A stretch of DNA of 64,000 nucleotides from Sphingopyxis sp. L1A2A (GTDB lineage: Bacteria > Pseudomonadota > Alphaproteobacteria > Sphingomonadales > Sphingomonadaceae): positions 62,001 through 126,000 of the forward strand of contig NZ_SCOT01000001.1 of NCBI RefSeq assembly GCF_005502465.1. The letters are read 5' to 3'. Position 1 is the first letter of the stretch. Every line of letters begins with the position of its first letter. The notes under the pieces are model-generated. The model saw nothing but the letters and a program-made list of their open reading frames with translations, was not told the DNA's origin and did not search any database. The position numbers were made by a program, and so were the translations under genes. Shown piece by piece: positions 8,403 to 16,422 of this stretch.

Positions 8403-8909
8403 TCAGCTCTTGACGATCACGACCTCCCCCTTGGCGGTCGCGCCATCGGGGGCGAAGTTGATCCGGAAATCGGCGCCGTCCTTGTCCTTGCCCGCGAGCT
8501 TGTTGCCGGTGCGGGTGATCTTGATGCCCCTTTTCGCGAACTCGGCGCCCATCCAGTCGGCGGCCACCTTGGGCGCGGCGGGTGCGCTGAAGCCGAATTT
8601 CACCGTCGCGGCGTCGGCGCCATTCTTGTCGCTGGCGTCGATGTCCATCGTGTCGATCTTGCTGCCGGGGTAGAGCTTGACCCCGTCGATGTCGAAATCG
8701 GTGGCGATATCCATGTCGCCGAGATCGGGGATGTCGAGGTCGAGCTTCACCCCGTCACTGTTGATCTTCAGCGCGCCACCATCCTTGTCGACGGTGATCT
8801 GGACGTTGCCGTCGGTGCTGACCGAGGCACCGGGACTGTCGGACGCCGGCTTTTCCTGCCCGCAGGCGGCGAGGAGGACCATCGGGGGGATCAGATACGC
8901 AAGACGCAT
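8403..8909 (-). CDS. Putative lipoprotein of unknown function
   Basis: 168 residues from the ATG at 8909, supported by GGAGG with a short spacer. The N-terminus MRLAYLIPPMVLLAACGQ is a lipoprotein signal with lipobox LLAAC. The mature part is acidic and regular, with GNVQITVDKDGGALKINSDG and several alternating strand-like stretches, suggesting a beta-sheet domain; I do not recognise a named family with certainty. A 32-bp dyad overlaps its ribosome site region and points to dedicated control. It is a single-gene unit, convergent with ppc. Confidence 0.75.
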   Translation of the reverse strand: MRLAYLIPPMVLLAACGQEKPASDSPGASVSTDGNVQITVDKDGGALKINSDGVKLDLDIPDLGDMDIATDFDIDGVKLYPGSKIDTMDIDASDKNGADAATVKFGFSAPAAPKVAADWMGAEFAKRGIKITRTGNKLAGKDKDGADFRINFAPDGATAKGEVVIVKS

Positions 8910-8918
8910 GGAGGACCT

Positions 8919-8950
8919 CCTTGGTGCATTAGTTATATAATACACCAAGG
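8919..8950 (-). promoter_or_regulatory. GGTG-N16-CACC dyad operator before the lipoprotein gene
   Basis: Two 13-bp arms, CCTTGGTGCATTA and the complement of CCTTGGTGTATTA, match at 12 of 13 positions around a 6-base A+T-rich centre. The arrangement is GGTG, sixteen bases, CACC. From memory this matches the operator reported for a YtrA-type GntR repressor in Xanthomonas. The A+T-rich middle could hold the -10 element, so a bound repressor would block transcription. The dyad's last two bases form part of the GGAGG ribosome site. Confidence 0.7.
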
Positions 8951-8978
8951 ATCGGAAGGAGTCAATTTGCCCCAATTT

Positions 8979-9051
8979 CGTCATGTCGGACTTGATCCGG
9001 CATCGATGGCAGCGGCGCGGGCATGGGCCCCGGATCAAGTCCGGGGTGACG
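8979..9051. repeat. Palindromic repeat, family R2, copy 1
   Basis: Imperfect arms 8979-9000 and 9028-9051 around the core GGACTTGATCCGG / CCGGATCAAGTCC. Other copies are at 24127-24199, 26055-26118 and 61875-61947. It ends seven bases before the stop end of the SDR gene. Confidence 0.88.
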
Positions 9052-9057
9052 AGGGCG

Positions 9058-9861
9058 TCAGGCGTCGATGCTGGTCCGCAAATCGCCGTGCACCAGCCCG
9101 CCATCGACGGTAATCGTGTCGCCGACGACATAGTCGCCCGCCTTCGACGCGAGGAAGATCGCGGCGCCCGCCATATCCTCGGGCACCCCGATGCGTTTCA
9201 CCGGGATGCTCTGCGCGACCGCGTCGCCATGGTCGCGCGCGGCCTTGTTCATGTCCGACTGAAACGCGCCGGGCGCGATCGCGGTGACCAGAATATGGTC
9301 GTGGACCAGCCGCGCCGCGAGCCGCTTGGTGAGATAGAGGATCGCGGCCTTCGATGCATGATAGCTGTAGGTTTCCCAAGGATTGAGCCGCTGGCCGTCG
9401 ATCGAGCCGATGTTGATGACCTTGGCCGGGCGGTCGTGCGACCCGCCCGCCTTGAGCAGCCCGTGCAGCGCCTGGGTGAGGAAGAAGGGCGATTTGACGT
9501 TGATGTCCATCACCTTGTCCCAGCCCGCCTCGGGGAAACCCTCGAACGGTTCGCCCCATGCGGCGCCGGCGTTGTTGACGAGGATGTCGAGGCGTTCTTC
9601 GCGCGCTTCGAGTTCCTTGGCGAGCGCGCGGCAGCCTTCGACGGTCGCGAGATCGACGGGCAGGCCAATGACCTTGCCCGGATAGCGCGTTTCGAAGTCG
9701 GCAACGGCTTCCTCGATCTGCGCGGTCTTGCGCGCCGAGATGTACACGCGCGCGCAGCCCGCGGCGAGATAGCCCTCGACGATCATCTTGCCGATGCCGC
9801 GCGAGCCGCCGGTGACGAGCGCGATGCGGCCGTCGAGGCCGAACATGTCCTGGAGGTTCAT
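9058..9861 (-). CDS. SDR-family oxidoreductase, RhlG-like
   Basis: 267 residues. Classical short-chain dehydrogenase: TGGSRGIG cofactor loop near residues 17-24, NNAG, the catalytic triad in GSIDGQRLNPWETYSYHASKAA (Ser, YxxxK), and a closing TVDGG. Overall wording (LVTGGSRGIGK, DILVNNAGAAWGEPFEGFP, VINIGSIDG) resembles the RhlG beta-ketoacyl reductase subgroup more than housekeeping FabG. An arginine-bearing ISARK after the second strand predicts NADPH use. It lies downstream of two acyl-CoA dehydrogenase genes on the same strand, so a role reducing or oxidising a 3-oxo/3-hydroxyacyl intermediate is likely but not shown. Confidence 0.88.
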   Translation of the reverse strand: MNLQDMFGLDGRIALVTGGSRGIGKMIVEGYLAAGCARVYISARKTAQIEEAVADFETRYPGKVIGLPVDLATVEGCRALAKELEAREERLDILVNNAGAAWGEPFEGFPEAGWDKVMDINVKSPFFLTQALHGLLKAGGSHDRPAKVINIGSIDGQRLNPWETYSYHASKAAILYLTKRLAARLVHDHILVTAIAPGAFQSDMNKAARDHGDAVAQSIPVKRIGVPEDMAGAAIFLASKAGDYVVGDTITVDGGLVHGDLRTSIDA

Positions 9862-9879
9862 AATATGGGCTCCTTTAAA

Positions 9880-10014
9880 GCCCCTCCCCTTCAGGGGAGG
9901 GGTTGGGGTGGGGTCTCGCGAGGTAGCGCAAGGCCGATAGACCCCACCCCGCTGCGACTAAGGCCCGGCTACGCCGGACCAAGTCTCACTGCCCCTCCCC
10001 TGAAGGGGAGGGGT
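9880..10014. repeat. G/C-run hairpin repeat, family R5, copy 1
   Basis: Each end is itself a hairpin (CCCCTCCCC, short loop, GGGGAGGGG), at about 9880-9903 and 9991-10014, and the inner GGGGTGGGGTCT pairs with AGACCCCACCCC at about 9939-9950. A related element is at 25141-25244. It sits between two genes read on the same strand. Confidence 0.85.
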
Positions 10015-10024
10015 TTTAGGTCAC

Positions 10025-11143
10025 TTAGTACCCGTTCATCCGCGCGACCTGATCGATATGATAATGCACGTCGCCCATATATTCCGCCAGCGCGCGGTCG
10101 CGTTTCATGTACAGGCCGATGTCATATTCGTCGGTCATGCCAATGCCGCCGTGCATCTGGACGCCTTCGCGCACCGCGAGGTTGGCGGCGCGGCCGGCCT
10201 TCGCCTTGGCCACCGAGACCATCAGCCTGGCACCTTCGCTGCCTTCGTCGAGTAGTTGCTGCGCCTTCATCACCGTGGCGCGCGCGACTTCCATTTCGCC
10301 GTAAAGATGCGCGGCGCGGTGCTGGAGGCCCTGGAACTCGCCGATCAGCTTGCCGAACTGTTTGCGTTCCTTGAGGTAGGTGACGGTCATGTCCATCGCG
10401 CCCTGCCCGACGCCGACGAGTTCGGCCGCCGATCCGGCGCGGGTGGCAGCGAGCAAGGCATCGAGGATGTCGCCGCCCGCATCGACTTCGCCGATCACCG
10501 CGTCGGCATCAACCTCGACGCCGTTGAGCGTGACGTGGCTCGCGAGGCTGCTGTCCACCAGACGCCGCGGATCGACGGTAACGCCCTTGGCGTCCTTCGG
10601 CACCGCGAACAACGTGATGCCGCCGTCGGTCTTTGCCGCGACGATGCTCATGTCGGCGACATGGCCGTGGAGCACGAAGCTCTTCTTGCCGTCGAGGCGG
10701 AAGCCGTTCCCGGCGCGCGTTGCGGTGGTGGCGATGCGGTCGGGGCGATGCTTGGCGCCTTCGTCGATCGCGAGTGCGATGATGGCTTCACCGCTGGCGA
10801 TCGCGGGGAGCCAGCGGCCCGCCTGCGTGCCGCCCGCCTTCGCCAGCGCGGCAACCGCGCCGACGCTGGTCGACAGGAAGGGCGACGGGGTCAGGTTGCG
10901 GCCGATTTCCTCGAGCACGATGCCCGCCTCCATATGCCCCATGCCGAGCCCGCCGTGCGCCTCGGGAACGAGCATGCCGGGCAGGCCCATTTCGGTGAAC
11001 TGCGACCACAGGTCGCGTGAGAAGCCGGTGGCGTCGGCGCTGTCGCGGAGTTGGCGCAGATGCGAGACCGGCGCCTGTTCGGCGACGAAGGGCGCGACGC
11101 TGTCCTTGAGCATCGCCTGGTCGTCATTGTGATAGAGTGGCAT
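10025..11143 (-). CDS. Acyl-CoA dehydrogenase, subunit lacking the usual catalytic Glu
   Basis: 372 residues with the normal three-part FAD dehydrogenase architecture: N-terminal helices with LLEEIGRNL-type wording, a beta domain (residues about 120-220), and a C-terminal helical domain with RKQFGKLIGEFQGLQH and EGVQMHGGIGMTDEYDIGLYMKRD. At the position where medium-chain enzymes have YEGTSQ with the base Glu, this protein reads YMGDVHYH, so that Glu is absent. The neighbour at 11250-12431 has it (IEGGTSEV). This matches the alpha/beta heterotetramers known from steroid-type FadE pairs, and I infer the two genes encode one enzyme. The gap between them is about 106 bases and holds an R3 repeat. 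Confidence 0.85.
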   Translation of the reverse strand: MPLYHNDDQAMLKDSVAPFVAEQAPVSHLRQLRDSADATGFSRDLWSQFTEMGLPGMLVPEAHGGLGMGHMEAGIVLEEIGRNLTPSPFLSTSVGAVAALAKAGGTQAGRWLPAIASGEAIIALAIDEGAKHRPDRIATTATRAGNGFRLDGKKSFVLHGHVADMSIVAAKTDGGITLFAVPKDAKGVTVDPRRLVDSSLASHVTLNGVEVDADAVIGEVDAGGDILDALLAATRAGSAAELVGVGQGAMDMTVTYLKERKQFGKLIGEFQGLQHRAAHLYGEMEVARATVMKAQQLLDEGSEGARLMVSVAKAKAGRAANLAVREGVQMHGGIGMTDEYDIGLYMKRDRALAEYMGDVHYHIDQVARMNGY

Positions 11144-11162
11144 GTCTGTCCCAATCTGTTTT

Positions 11163-11244
11163 CGTCATCCCAGCGAAAGCTGGGATCGTTGGCAGCCTGA
11201 ACCGCCCTGTCCCGATAGCGGCCCCAGCCTTCGCTGGGGCGACG
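11163..11244. repeat. Palindromic repeat, family R3, copy 2
   Basis: Arms 11163-11186 and 11221-11244 pair around CCCAGCGAAAGCTGGG-like cores with several mismatches. It lies between two acyl-CoA dehydrogenase genes of the same operon. Confidence 0.82.
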
Positions 11245-11249
11245 TGTTT

Positions 11250-12431
11250 TTACGCCCCCGGCAAATCCAATATCCGCTTGGCGATGACGTTGAGCATGAC
11301 TTCGCTTGTCCCGCCTTCGATCGAATTGGCCTTGGTCCGCAGCCAGCCGCGCGCGCGGGCGCCGCCCTTGGTCTCTTCGCTGTCCCATTCGAGCGCTTCG
11401 CTGCCGCCGCCCGACATGACGAGTTCGTGGCGGCGCTTGTTGAGCTCGGTGCCGACATATTTCATCATGTTCGAGCTGGCCGGATGCGCGCGGCCGGTTT
11501 TCCACATGTCCATGAAACGCTCACCCATCGCGCGGTAAGCAAAGACGTCGACGTCGAACGCCGCCATTTCGGCGCGCAGGATCGGGTCGTCGAGTTCGCC
11601 CGCGGCGTTCTTGCCGAACGCCTTGGCAAAGGCGCCGCCGATGCTGACCATGTCGCCGCCCGCGCCGCCGCCCGAGATCATCTCGCGTTCGTGGCCGAGC
11701 AGATATTTGGCGACGTCCCAGCCGCGGTTGATCTCGCCGATAAACTGCGTCTTGGGCACCTCGACATCGTCAAAGAAGGTTTCGCAGAAAGGCGAGTTGC
11801 CGCTGATCAGCAGGATCGGCTTGGTGGTGACCCCCTTGCTCGCCATGTCGAAGAGCATGAAGGTGATGCCCTGATATTTGTTCGCCTTGTCGGTGCGGAC
11901 AAGGCAGAAAATCCAGTCGGCCTGATCGGCGTAGCTGGTCCAGATTTTCGATCCGTTGACGACCCAATGATCGCCCTTGTCTTCGCCGAAGGTCTGGAGC
12001 GAAACGAGGTCGCTGCCAGATCCCGGTTCGGAATAGCCCTGACACCAGCGGATTTCGCCGCGCGCGATCGGGTTCAGATATTGGACCTTCTGCTCCTCGG
12101 TGCCGAATTGCAGCAGCGCGGGGCCGAGCATCCAGATGCCGAAGCTGTCGAGCGGCGAACGCGCGTGGATGCGCTTCATTTCCTGTTTGAAGATCTTGGT
12201 CTGCTCGGGGGTCAGCCCGGCGCCGCCATAAGCCTTGGGCCAGTCGGGGACGGTGTAGCCTTTGGAAACACAGGCTTCCAGCCACGCTTTCTGGGCGTCA
12301 TTCTTGAACACCCAGTTGCGTCCGCCCCAGCACACATCGCCTTCCTCGCGGATGGGTTCGCGCATTTCGGCGGGGCAGTTCGCCTCTAGCCAGCCGCGCA
12401 CTTCGGCGCGAAAAGCGTCCAGATCGCTCAT
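11250..12431 (-). CDS. Acyl-CoA dehydrogenase, catalytic subunit
   Basis: 393 residues. FAD-binding and substrate blocks are clear: WCQGYSEPGSGSDL (beta domain entry), WVVNGSKIWTSYADQADW, and the C-terminal SIEGGTSEVMLNVIAKRIL, where the Glu aligns with the catalytic base of medium-chain acyl-CoA dehydrogenases. The N-terminus (EVRGWLEANCPAEM) and the long GGAGLTPEQTKIFKQEM insert are typical of the larger partner in two-gene dehydrogenases for bulky CoA thioesters. GAGGAG eight bases before the ATG supports the start. Transcribed first, followed by the partner at 10025-11143 and the SDR at 9058-9861. The promoter gap to the divergent SDR at 12604 holds a palindrome. Confidence 0.9.
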   Translation of the reverse strand: MSDLDAFRAEVRGWLEANCPAEMREPIREEGDVCWGGRNWVFKNDAQKAWLEACVSKGYTVPDWPKAYGGAGLTPEQTKIFKQEMKRIHARSPLDSFGIWMLGPALLQFGTEEQKVQYLNPIARGEIRWCQGYSEPGSGSDLVSLQTFGEDKGDHWVVNGSKIWTSYADQADWIFCLVRTDKANKYQGITFMLFDMASKGVTTKPILLISGNSPFCETFFDDVEVPKTQFIGEINRGWDVAKYLLGHEREMISGGGAGGDMVSIGGAFAKAFGKNAAGELDDPILRAEMAAFDVDVFAYRAMGERFMDMWKTGRAHPASSNMMKYVGTELNKRRHELVMSGGGSEALEWDSEETKGGARARGWLRTKANSIEGGTSEVMLNVIAKRILDLPGA

Positions 12432-12506
12432 GTTTCAGGCTCCTCTTCCAGCCCCAAATCTAGGAGCAGTCGCCTGCTTTACGCAAGCGTCAACTTGGGC
12501 GGCCCG

Positions 12507-12527
12507 ACCTGCCGTTACGGCGCCGTA
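12507..12527. promoter_or_regulatory. CCGTTACGG / TACGGCGCCGTA palindrome in divergent promoter gap
   Basis: A perfect 12-bp palindrome TACGGCGCCGTA (12516-12527) overlaps the sequence ACCTGCCGTTACGGC (12507-12521). The same 15 bases occur at 23828-23842. A TTGACG at 12547-12552 could be a -35 element for the rightward SDR gene. It is a candidate operator shared by the divergent dehydrogenase operon and SDR gene. Confidence 0.45.
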
Positions 12528-12603
12528 GCGTCCGACAGGCCGCCGTTGACGCGTCACCTTTGGCGCCTAAGCTAAGTGGCAAAAGAAAACGGGAGAATGG
12601 GTC

Positions 12604-13461
12604 ATGCGATTCGCAGGCAAGATTGCCGTCGTCACCGGTGCCGCATCGGGCATCGGCAAAGCCACAGTTTTGAAACTGGCGAGCGAAGGCGCGCATGTCT
12701 TTGCCGCCGACATCGACGAGGCGGGCGGCCGCGCCCTCGCTGAACAGTCGAACGGCAAGATCGATTTCATCCGCTGCGACGTGACCAAGCCGTCGGACAT
12801 CGAGGCGCTGATGAACGAAGCGGCCGCGAAAGCCGGCGGCATCGACATTGTCTTTAACAACGCCGCGGCGGGTGGCGACCGCGCCCCGATCGACGAGATT
12901 ACCCCCGAGGGTTGGGACCGCACGATGGATCTGGTGCTGAAATCGGTGGCGATGGGCATCCGTTATGCCAGCCCGCATATGAAGGGGCGCAAGGGCGCGT
13001 CGATCATCAACACCGCGAGCGTCGCAGCGCTCGGCGCCGGCTATTCACCCACCGCCTATGCCGTGGCCAAGGTCGGGGTGCTCCATCTGTCGAAGGTCGC
13101 GGCGACCGACCTGGCGCGCTATGGCATCCGCGTCAACGCGATCTGCCCGGGCTTTATCAACACCAATATCTTTACCGCGTCGCTGGAGGTTCCCGACGCG
13201 ATGAAGGATCAGGCCAATGCGGTCATCGCCGGGATGAGCGCGCAGGCGCAGCCGGTCGCGCGCGGCGGCCAGCCCGACGACATCGCCAATGCAGTCGCCT
13301 TTCTGGCCAGCGACGAATCATCGTTCATGACCGGCACCCATTTGCTCGTCGACGGCGGGCTGACGATCGGTCAGCGCCACGCCTGGGATCCCGAATCGCC
13401 GGGGATGTTCGACGCGCTGGTCGCGATGGAGGAGGCCGCCAAGGCCGGAGCAGCGGCGTGA
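12604..13461 (+). CDS. SDR-family oxidoreductase
   Basis: 285 residues. Cofactor loop TGAASGIGK near residues 13-21, an Asp after the second strand (AADIDEA) predicting NAD(H), FNNAA, and a catalytic Ser-Tyr-Lys set in NTASVAALGAGYSPTAYAVAK. It ends with a 25-residue tail rich in Ala after the usual C-terminus (VDGGLTIGQRHAW). The substrate cannot be named. It overlaps the following transporter gene by four bases (GTGA), so the two are coupled. GGGAG lies before the ATG. Confidence 0.88.
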   Translation: MRFAGKIAVVTGAASGIGKATVLKLASEGAHVFAADIDEAGGRALAEQSNGKIDFIRCDVTKPSDIEALMNEAAAKAGGIDIVFNNAAAGGDRAPIDEITPEGWDRTMDLVLKSVAMGIRYASPHMKGRKGASIINTASVAALGAGYSPTAYAVAKVGVLHLSKVAATDLARYGIRVNAICPGFINTNIFTASLEVPDAMKDQANAVIAGMSAQAQPVARGGQPDDIANAVAFLASDESSFMTGTHLLVDGGLTIGQRHAWDPESPGMFDALVAMEEAAKAGAAA

Positions 13462-14858
13462 CCACAGCGGCGGCGGACCGCGTCCCGACGGCGACCAAAA
13501 TCACATACGGGTTCGGCGCCGTTGCTTATGGGATCAAAGACAACGGCTTTTCGGTCTTTTTGCTAACCTTCTATAACCAAGTGATCGGCTTGCCCGCTGC
13601 GTGGGTCGGACTGGTGCTGCTGATCGCACTGTTGCTCGACGCGCTGATCGACCCCGCGGTCGGGCATTTGTCCGACCGCACGCGCAGCCGATGGGGGCGG
13701 CGCCACCCATGGCTTTATGTGTCGGCAATCCCGATCGCGGTGACCTGGCTGTTCCTTTGGATGCCACCCGCAGGCGAACAATGGTTCCAGCTCGTCTATC
13801 TGCTGATCTTCGCGACGCTTGTCCGGATGAGTATTTCGCTGAACGAGGTGCCGTCGATCGCGCTCGCGCCAGAAATGACCCCCGACTATCACGAACGAAC
13901 CGCGGTGCTCGGCTGGCGCTACCTGTTCGGCTGGACCGGTGGGCTGCTGATGCTCGCTGCTGGATACGGTATTTTCCGCCTGAACGAGGCGGGCAATATG
14001 ACCCAAGCTAACTACGCCAGCTATGCGATCGCCGGATCGGTGCTCATGCTAGTTGCAGTGCTGGCATCGGCGATTGGTACCCATCGCCGCTATGCTCGTC
14101 CGCTACCGGGTGAGCCGCACCAGCCGACGCTGCGCGAGATGGCGGGCTGTATCCGGTTCAAACCGTTCCTACTGCTGTTGCTCGCAGGCTTTTTTGCATT
14201 CGCGAATCAGGGCGTCACCTTCGCGCTGTCAAACTATCTGCTCGGCTATGTGTGGAAACTCGGCACTACGGAGCAGGTGCTCTATGCCTTTTCGCTGTTC
14301 GGCGGGGTCGCGCTTGCGCTGGTCGTGTCGCGCTGGGCAGGGCGGCGGTACGGCAAACCCGCGGCGGCGGTCCGGTTGGCGCTCGTTACCACAACTGTCG
14401 GCATGACTCCCTATTTCTTGTTCCTGATGGGCTGGGTGCCAACGATGACGCCAATGCAGACATTGGGCTTTATCCTGCCCTTCATCACCATTTCGACCGC
14501 GGCGAGCATTAGCGTCATGATCACCGGCGCATCGATGATGGCCGATGTCACCACCGCCAATTTCCGCATCACCGGGCGGCAGCAGGAGGGGGTGTTCTAC
14601 GCCGGATATTTCTTCATGCAGAAATGCGTGACAGGGGTCGGCATTTTTCTGTCGGGCCAGATTTTGGGCGCGATCGGTTTTCCCGAACGCGCCGATCCGG
14701 CGACGATCAACCCTGCCATCGTAGGCAATCTGGCCAGCACCTACCTGGCGATCACGCTGACCCTCGGCCTGCTCACCGCCTGGGCCTTTTCGTTGTCGAT
14801 CCGCGGCGGCGCGCCGGAGCCGTCGCCGCTGGATCAGTCCGCCGCGACACATCCGTAA
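13458..14858 (+). CDS. MFS transporter of the GPH (glycoside-pentoside-hexuronide:cation) type
   Basis: 466 residues from the GTG at 13458; the frame is open far upstream, but that part is antisense-like shadow over the SDR gene. About twelve membrane segments follow. The loop DPAVGHLSDRTRSRWGRRHPWL is the signature of the GPH/MFS_2 group (MelB-like). Known relatives move sugars or sugar glycosides with Na+ or H+, though many alphaproteobacterial members near acyl-CoA genes have unknown cargo. The start codon overlaps the SDR stop. By eye the gene uses more A/T-ending codons (CTA, TTG, AAC/AAT runs) than its neighbours. What it carries in this acyl-CoA setting is open. Confidence 0.85.
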   Translation: MTTAAADRVPTATKITYGFGAVAYGIKDNGFSVFLLTFYNQVIGLPAAWVGLVLLIALLLDALIDPAVGHLSDRTRSRWGRRHPWLYVSAIPIAVTWLFLWMPPAGEQWFQLVYLLIFATLVRMSISLNEVPSIALAPEMTPDYHERTAVLGWRYLFGWTGGLLMLAAGYGIFRLNEAGNMTQANYASYAIAGSVLMLVAVLASAIGTHRRYARPLPGEPHQPTLREMAGCIRFKPFLLLLLAGFFAFANQGVTFALSNYLLGYVWKLGTTEQVLYAFSLFGGVALALVVSRWAGRRYGKPAAAVRLALVTTTVGMTPYFLFLMGWVPTMTPMQTLGFILPFITISTAASISVMITGASMMADVTTANFRITGRQQEGVFYAGYFFMQKCVTGVGIFLSGQILGAIGFPERADPATINPAIVGNLASTYLAITLTLGLLTAWAFSLSIRGGAPEPSPLDQSAATHP

Positions 14859-14862
14859 CGGA
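14852..14862. promoter_or_regulatory. TCCGTAACGGA palindrome at the end of the transporter gene
   Basis: A perfect 11-bp palindrome that includes the transporter's stop codon and lies about 110 bases before the next dehydrogenase gene. It shares the core CCGTNACGG with sites at 12512 and 23833. The gap after it (14863-14970) contains TTGACG at 14872 but no convincing -10. Confidence 0.3.
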
Positions 14863-14970
14863 AAATGTCAGTTGACGACGGAATGAGGTAATAATCGGCC
14901 CGCAGGGGTTGGCAAAACAGGGCGAATCGGTCCAAAGGCTTACGCGAACGTAAACGGAAAGGATGCTCAG

Positions 14971-16260
14971 ATGGATTTCGATCTCACCGACCGGCAGACC
15001 CATTGGCGCGATCGGGTGCGCGAGTTTATCGAGCGCAAGGTCCGCCCCGCGGTACCGACGTACAAGGAACAGGACAAGGCGGGCGACCGCTGGAAGGTCA
15101 TTCCGATCGTCGAGGAGCTGAAGGCCGAGGCCAAGGCCGCGGGCATCTGGAACCTGTTCATGCCGCCGCGCAGCGCCGCGCATCATCATGTCGACGAGAC
15201 GATCGAATTCGAAGGCCCGGGCCTGACCAACCTGGAATATGCGCTGTGCGCCGAGGAAATGGGGCGGATCGGCTTTGCCAGCGAAGTGTTCAACTGCTCG
15301 GCGCCCGACACCGGCAATATGGAGGTGTTCCACCGTTACGGCACGCGCGCGCAGAAAGAGAAATATCTGCTGCCGCTGATGAACGGCGAAATCCGGTCGG
15401 CGTTTTTGATGACCGAGCCCGCGGTGGCGTCGTCCGACGCGACCAATGTCGAGTGCCGGATCGAACGCGACGGCGATGATTATGTCATCAACGGTACCAA
15501 ATGGTGGTCGTCGGGTGCGGGCGATCCGCGCTGCAAGGTCGCGATCGTGATGGGCAAGACCGATTTCGCCGCCAAGCGCCACGCCCAGCAATCGATGGTG
15601 TTGATGCCGCTCGACGCGCCCGGCGTGACGATCCTGCGTCACTTGCCCGTGTTCGGCTATGACGACGCGCCGCACGGCCATATGGAAATCGAGCTGAAGG
15701 ATGTTCGCGTCAACGCCGAGGATGCGATGCTGCTCGGCGAAGGCCGCGGCTTTGAAATCGCGCAGGGGCGGCTTGGCCCGGGGCGTATCCACCATTGCAT
15801 GCGCACCATCGGCACCGCCGAAGAAGCGATCGCCAAGATGGCCAAGCGGCTGCAATCGCGCGTCGCGTTCGGCAAGACGATCGCCGAATACAGCATCTGG
15901 GAACATCGTTTGGCGCGCGCGCGCATCGACATCGAAATGACCCGGCTGCTGTGCCTGAAGGCCGCCGACATGATGGACAAGGTCGGCAACAAGGCCGCCG
16001 CCGCCGAGATCGCGATGATCAAGGTGCAGGCGCCGAACATGGCGCTGAAAATCATCGACGACGCGATCCAGGCACATGGCGCCGCGGGGGTGTCCGAAGA
16101 TTTCGGCCTGGCCAACGCTTATGCCCATCAGCGCACTCTGCGACTCGCCGACGGTCCCGACGAGGTGCATGAACGCGCGATCGCCCGCATCGAATTCGCC
16201 AAGCACAGCGCGGCGAGCGAGCCGGGCTTTTCGTCGGGCGACATCGGCGCTTCGCGCTGA
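14971..16260 (+). CDS. ACAD11-type acyl-CoA dehydrogenase
   Basis: 429 residues, longer than housekeeping acyl-CoA dehydrogenases. The wording is that of the ACAD10/11 group: [64 protein letters not shown], and a C-terminal LADGPDEVH where other families have YEGT. In mammals this domain is fused to an APH-type kinase and acts on 4-hydroxyacyl-CoAs through a 4-phospho intermediate; bacterial levulinate pathways use separate genes. Here the kinase is encoded at 17511-18578, two genes later, so a split ACAD11 system is likely. The substrate chain is unknown. Upstream gap 14859-14970 has no repeat; an R4 element follows. Confidence 0.9.
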   Translation: MDFDLTDRQTHWRDRVREFIERKVRPAVPTYKEQDKAGDRWKVIPIVEELKAEAKAAGIWNLFMPPRSAAHHHVDETIEFEGPGLTNLEYALCAEEMGRIGFASEVFNCSAPDTGNMEVFHRYGTRAQKEKYLLPLMNGEIRSAFLMTEPAVASSDATNVECRIERDGDDYVINGTKWWSSGAGDPRCKVAIVMGKTDFAAKRHAQQSMVLMPLDAPGVTILRHLPVFGYDDAPHGHMEIELKDVRVNAEDAMLLGEGRGFEIAQGRLGPGRIHHCMRTIGTAEEAIAKMAKRLQSRVAFGKTIAEYSIWEHRLARARIDIEMTRLLCLKAADMMDKVGNKAAAAEIAMIKVQAPNMALKIIDDAIQAHGAAGVSEDFGLANAYAHQRTLRLADGPDEVHERAIARIEFAKHSAASEPGFSSGDIGASR

Positions 16261-16274
16261 CATCGCGGGGCTAA

Positions 16275-16370
16275 CGTCATTGCGAGCGAAGCGAAGCAAT
16301 CTCTAGCGTGCAGCATGGCGCAAGGCCGATAGCTGGAGATTGCTTCGTCGCTTCGCTCCTCGCAATGACG
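16275..16370. repeat. Palindromic repeat, family R4
   Basis: Arms at 16275-16303 and 16336-16370 pair around TTGCGAGCGAAGCGAAGCAA and its complement, with a few extra bases in the right arm. Only one copy is in the window, but the sequence type is a very common interspersed repeat in sphingomonads. It lies inside the presumed operon, between the dehydrogenase and the alcohol dehydrogenase. Confidence 0.85.
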
Positions 16371-16422
16371 GGAATGGCGAAGCGGGTCTCGCCACACGTA
16401 GATGGGAAAGGTTCCAGTTCAC

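Noticed and set aside
12912-13457. N-terminal extension of the GPH transporter
   Set aside because: The extension lies in another frame of the SDR gene and has no family resemblance; the GTG at 13458 overlapping the SDR stop gives a normal transporter start.
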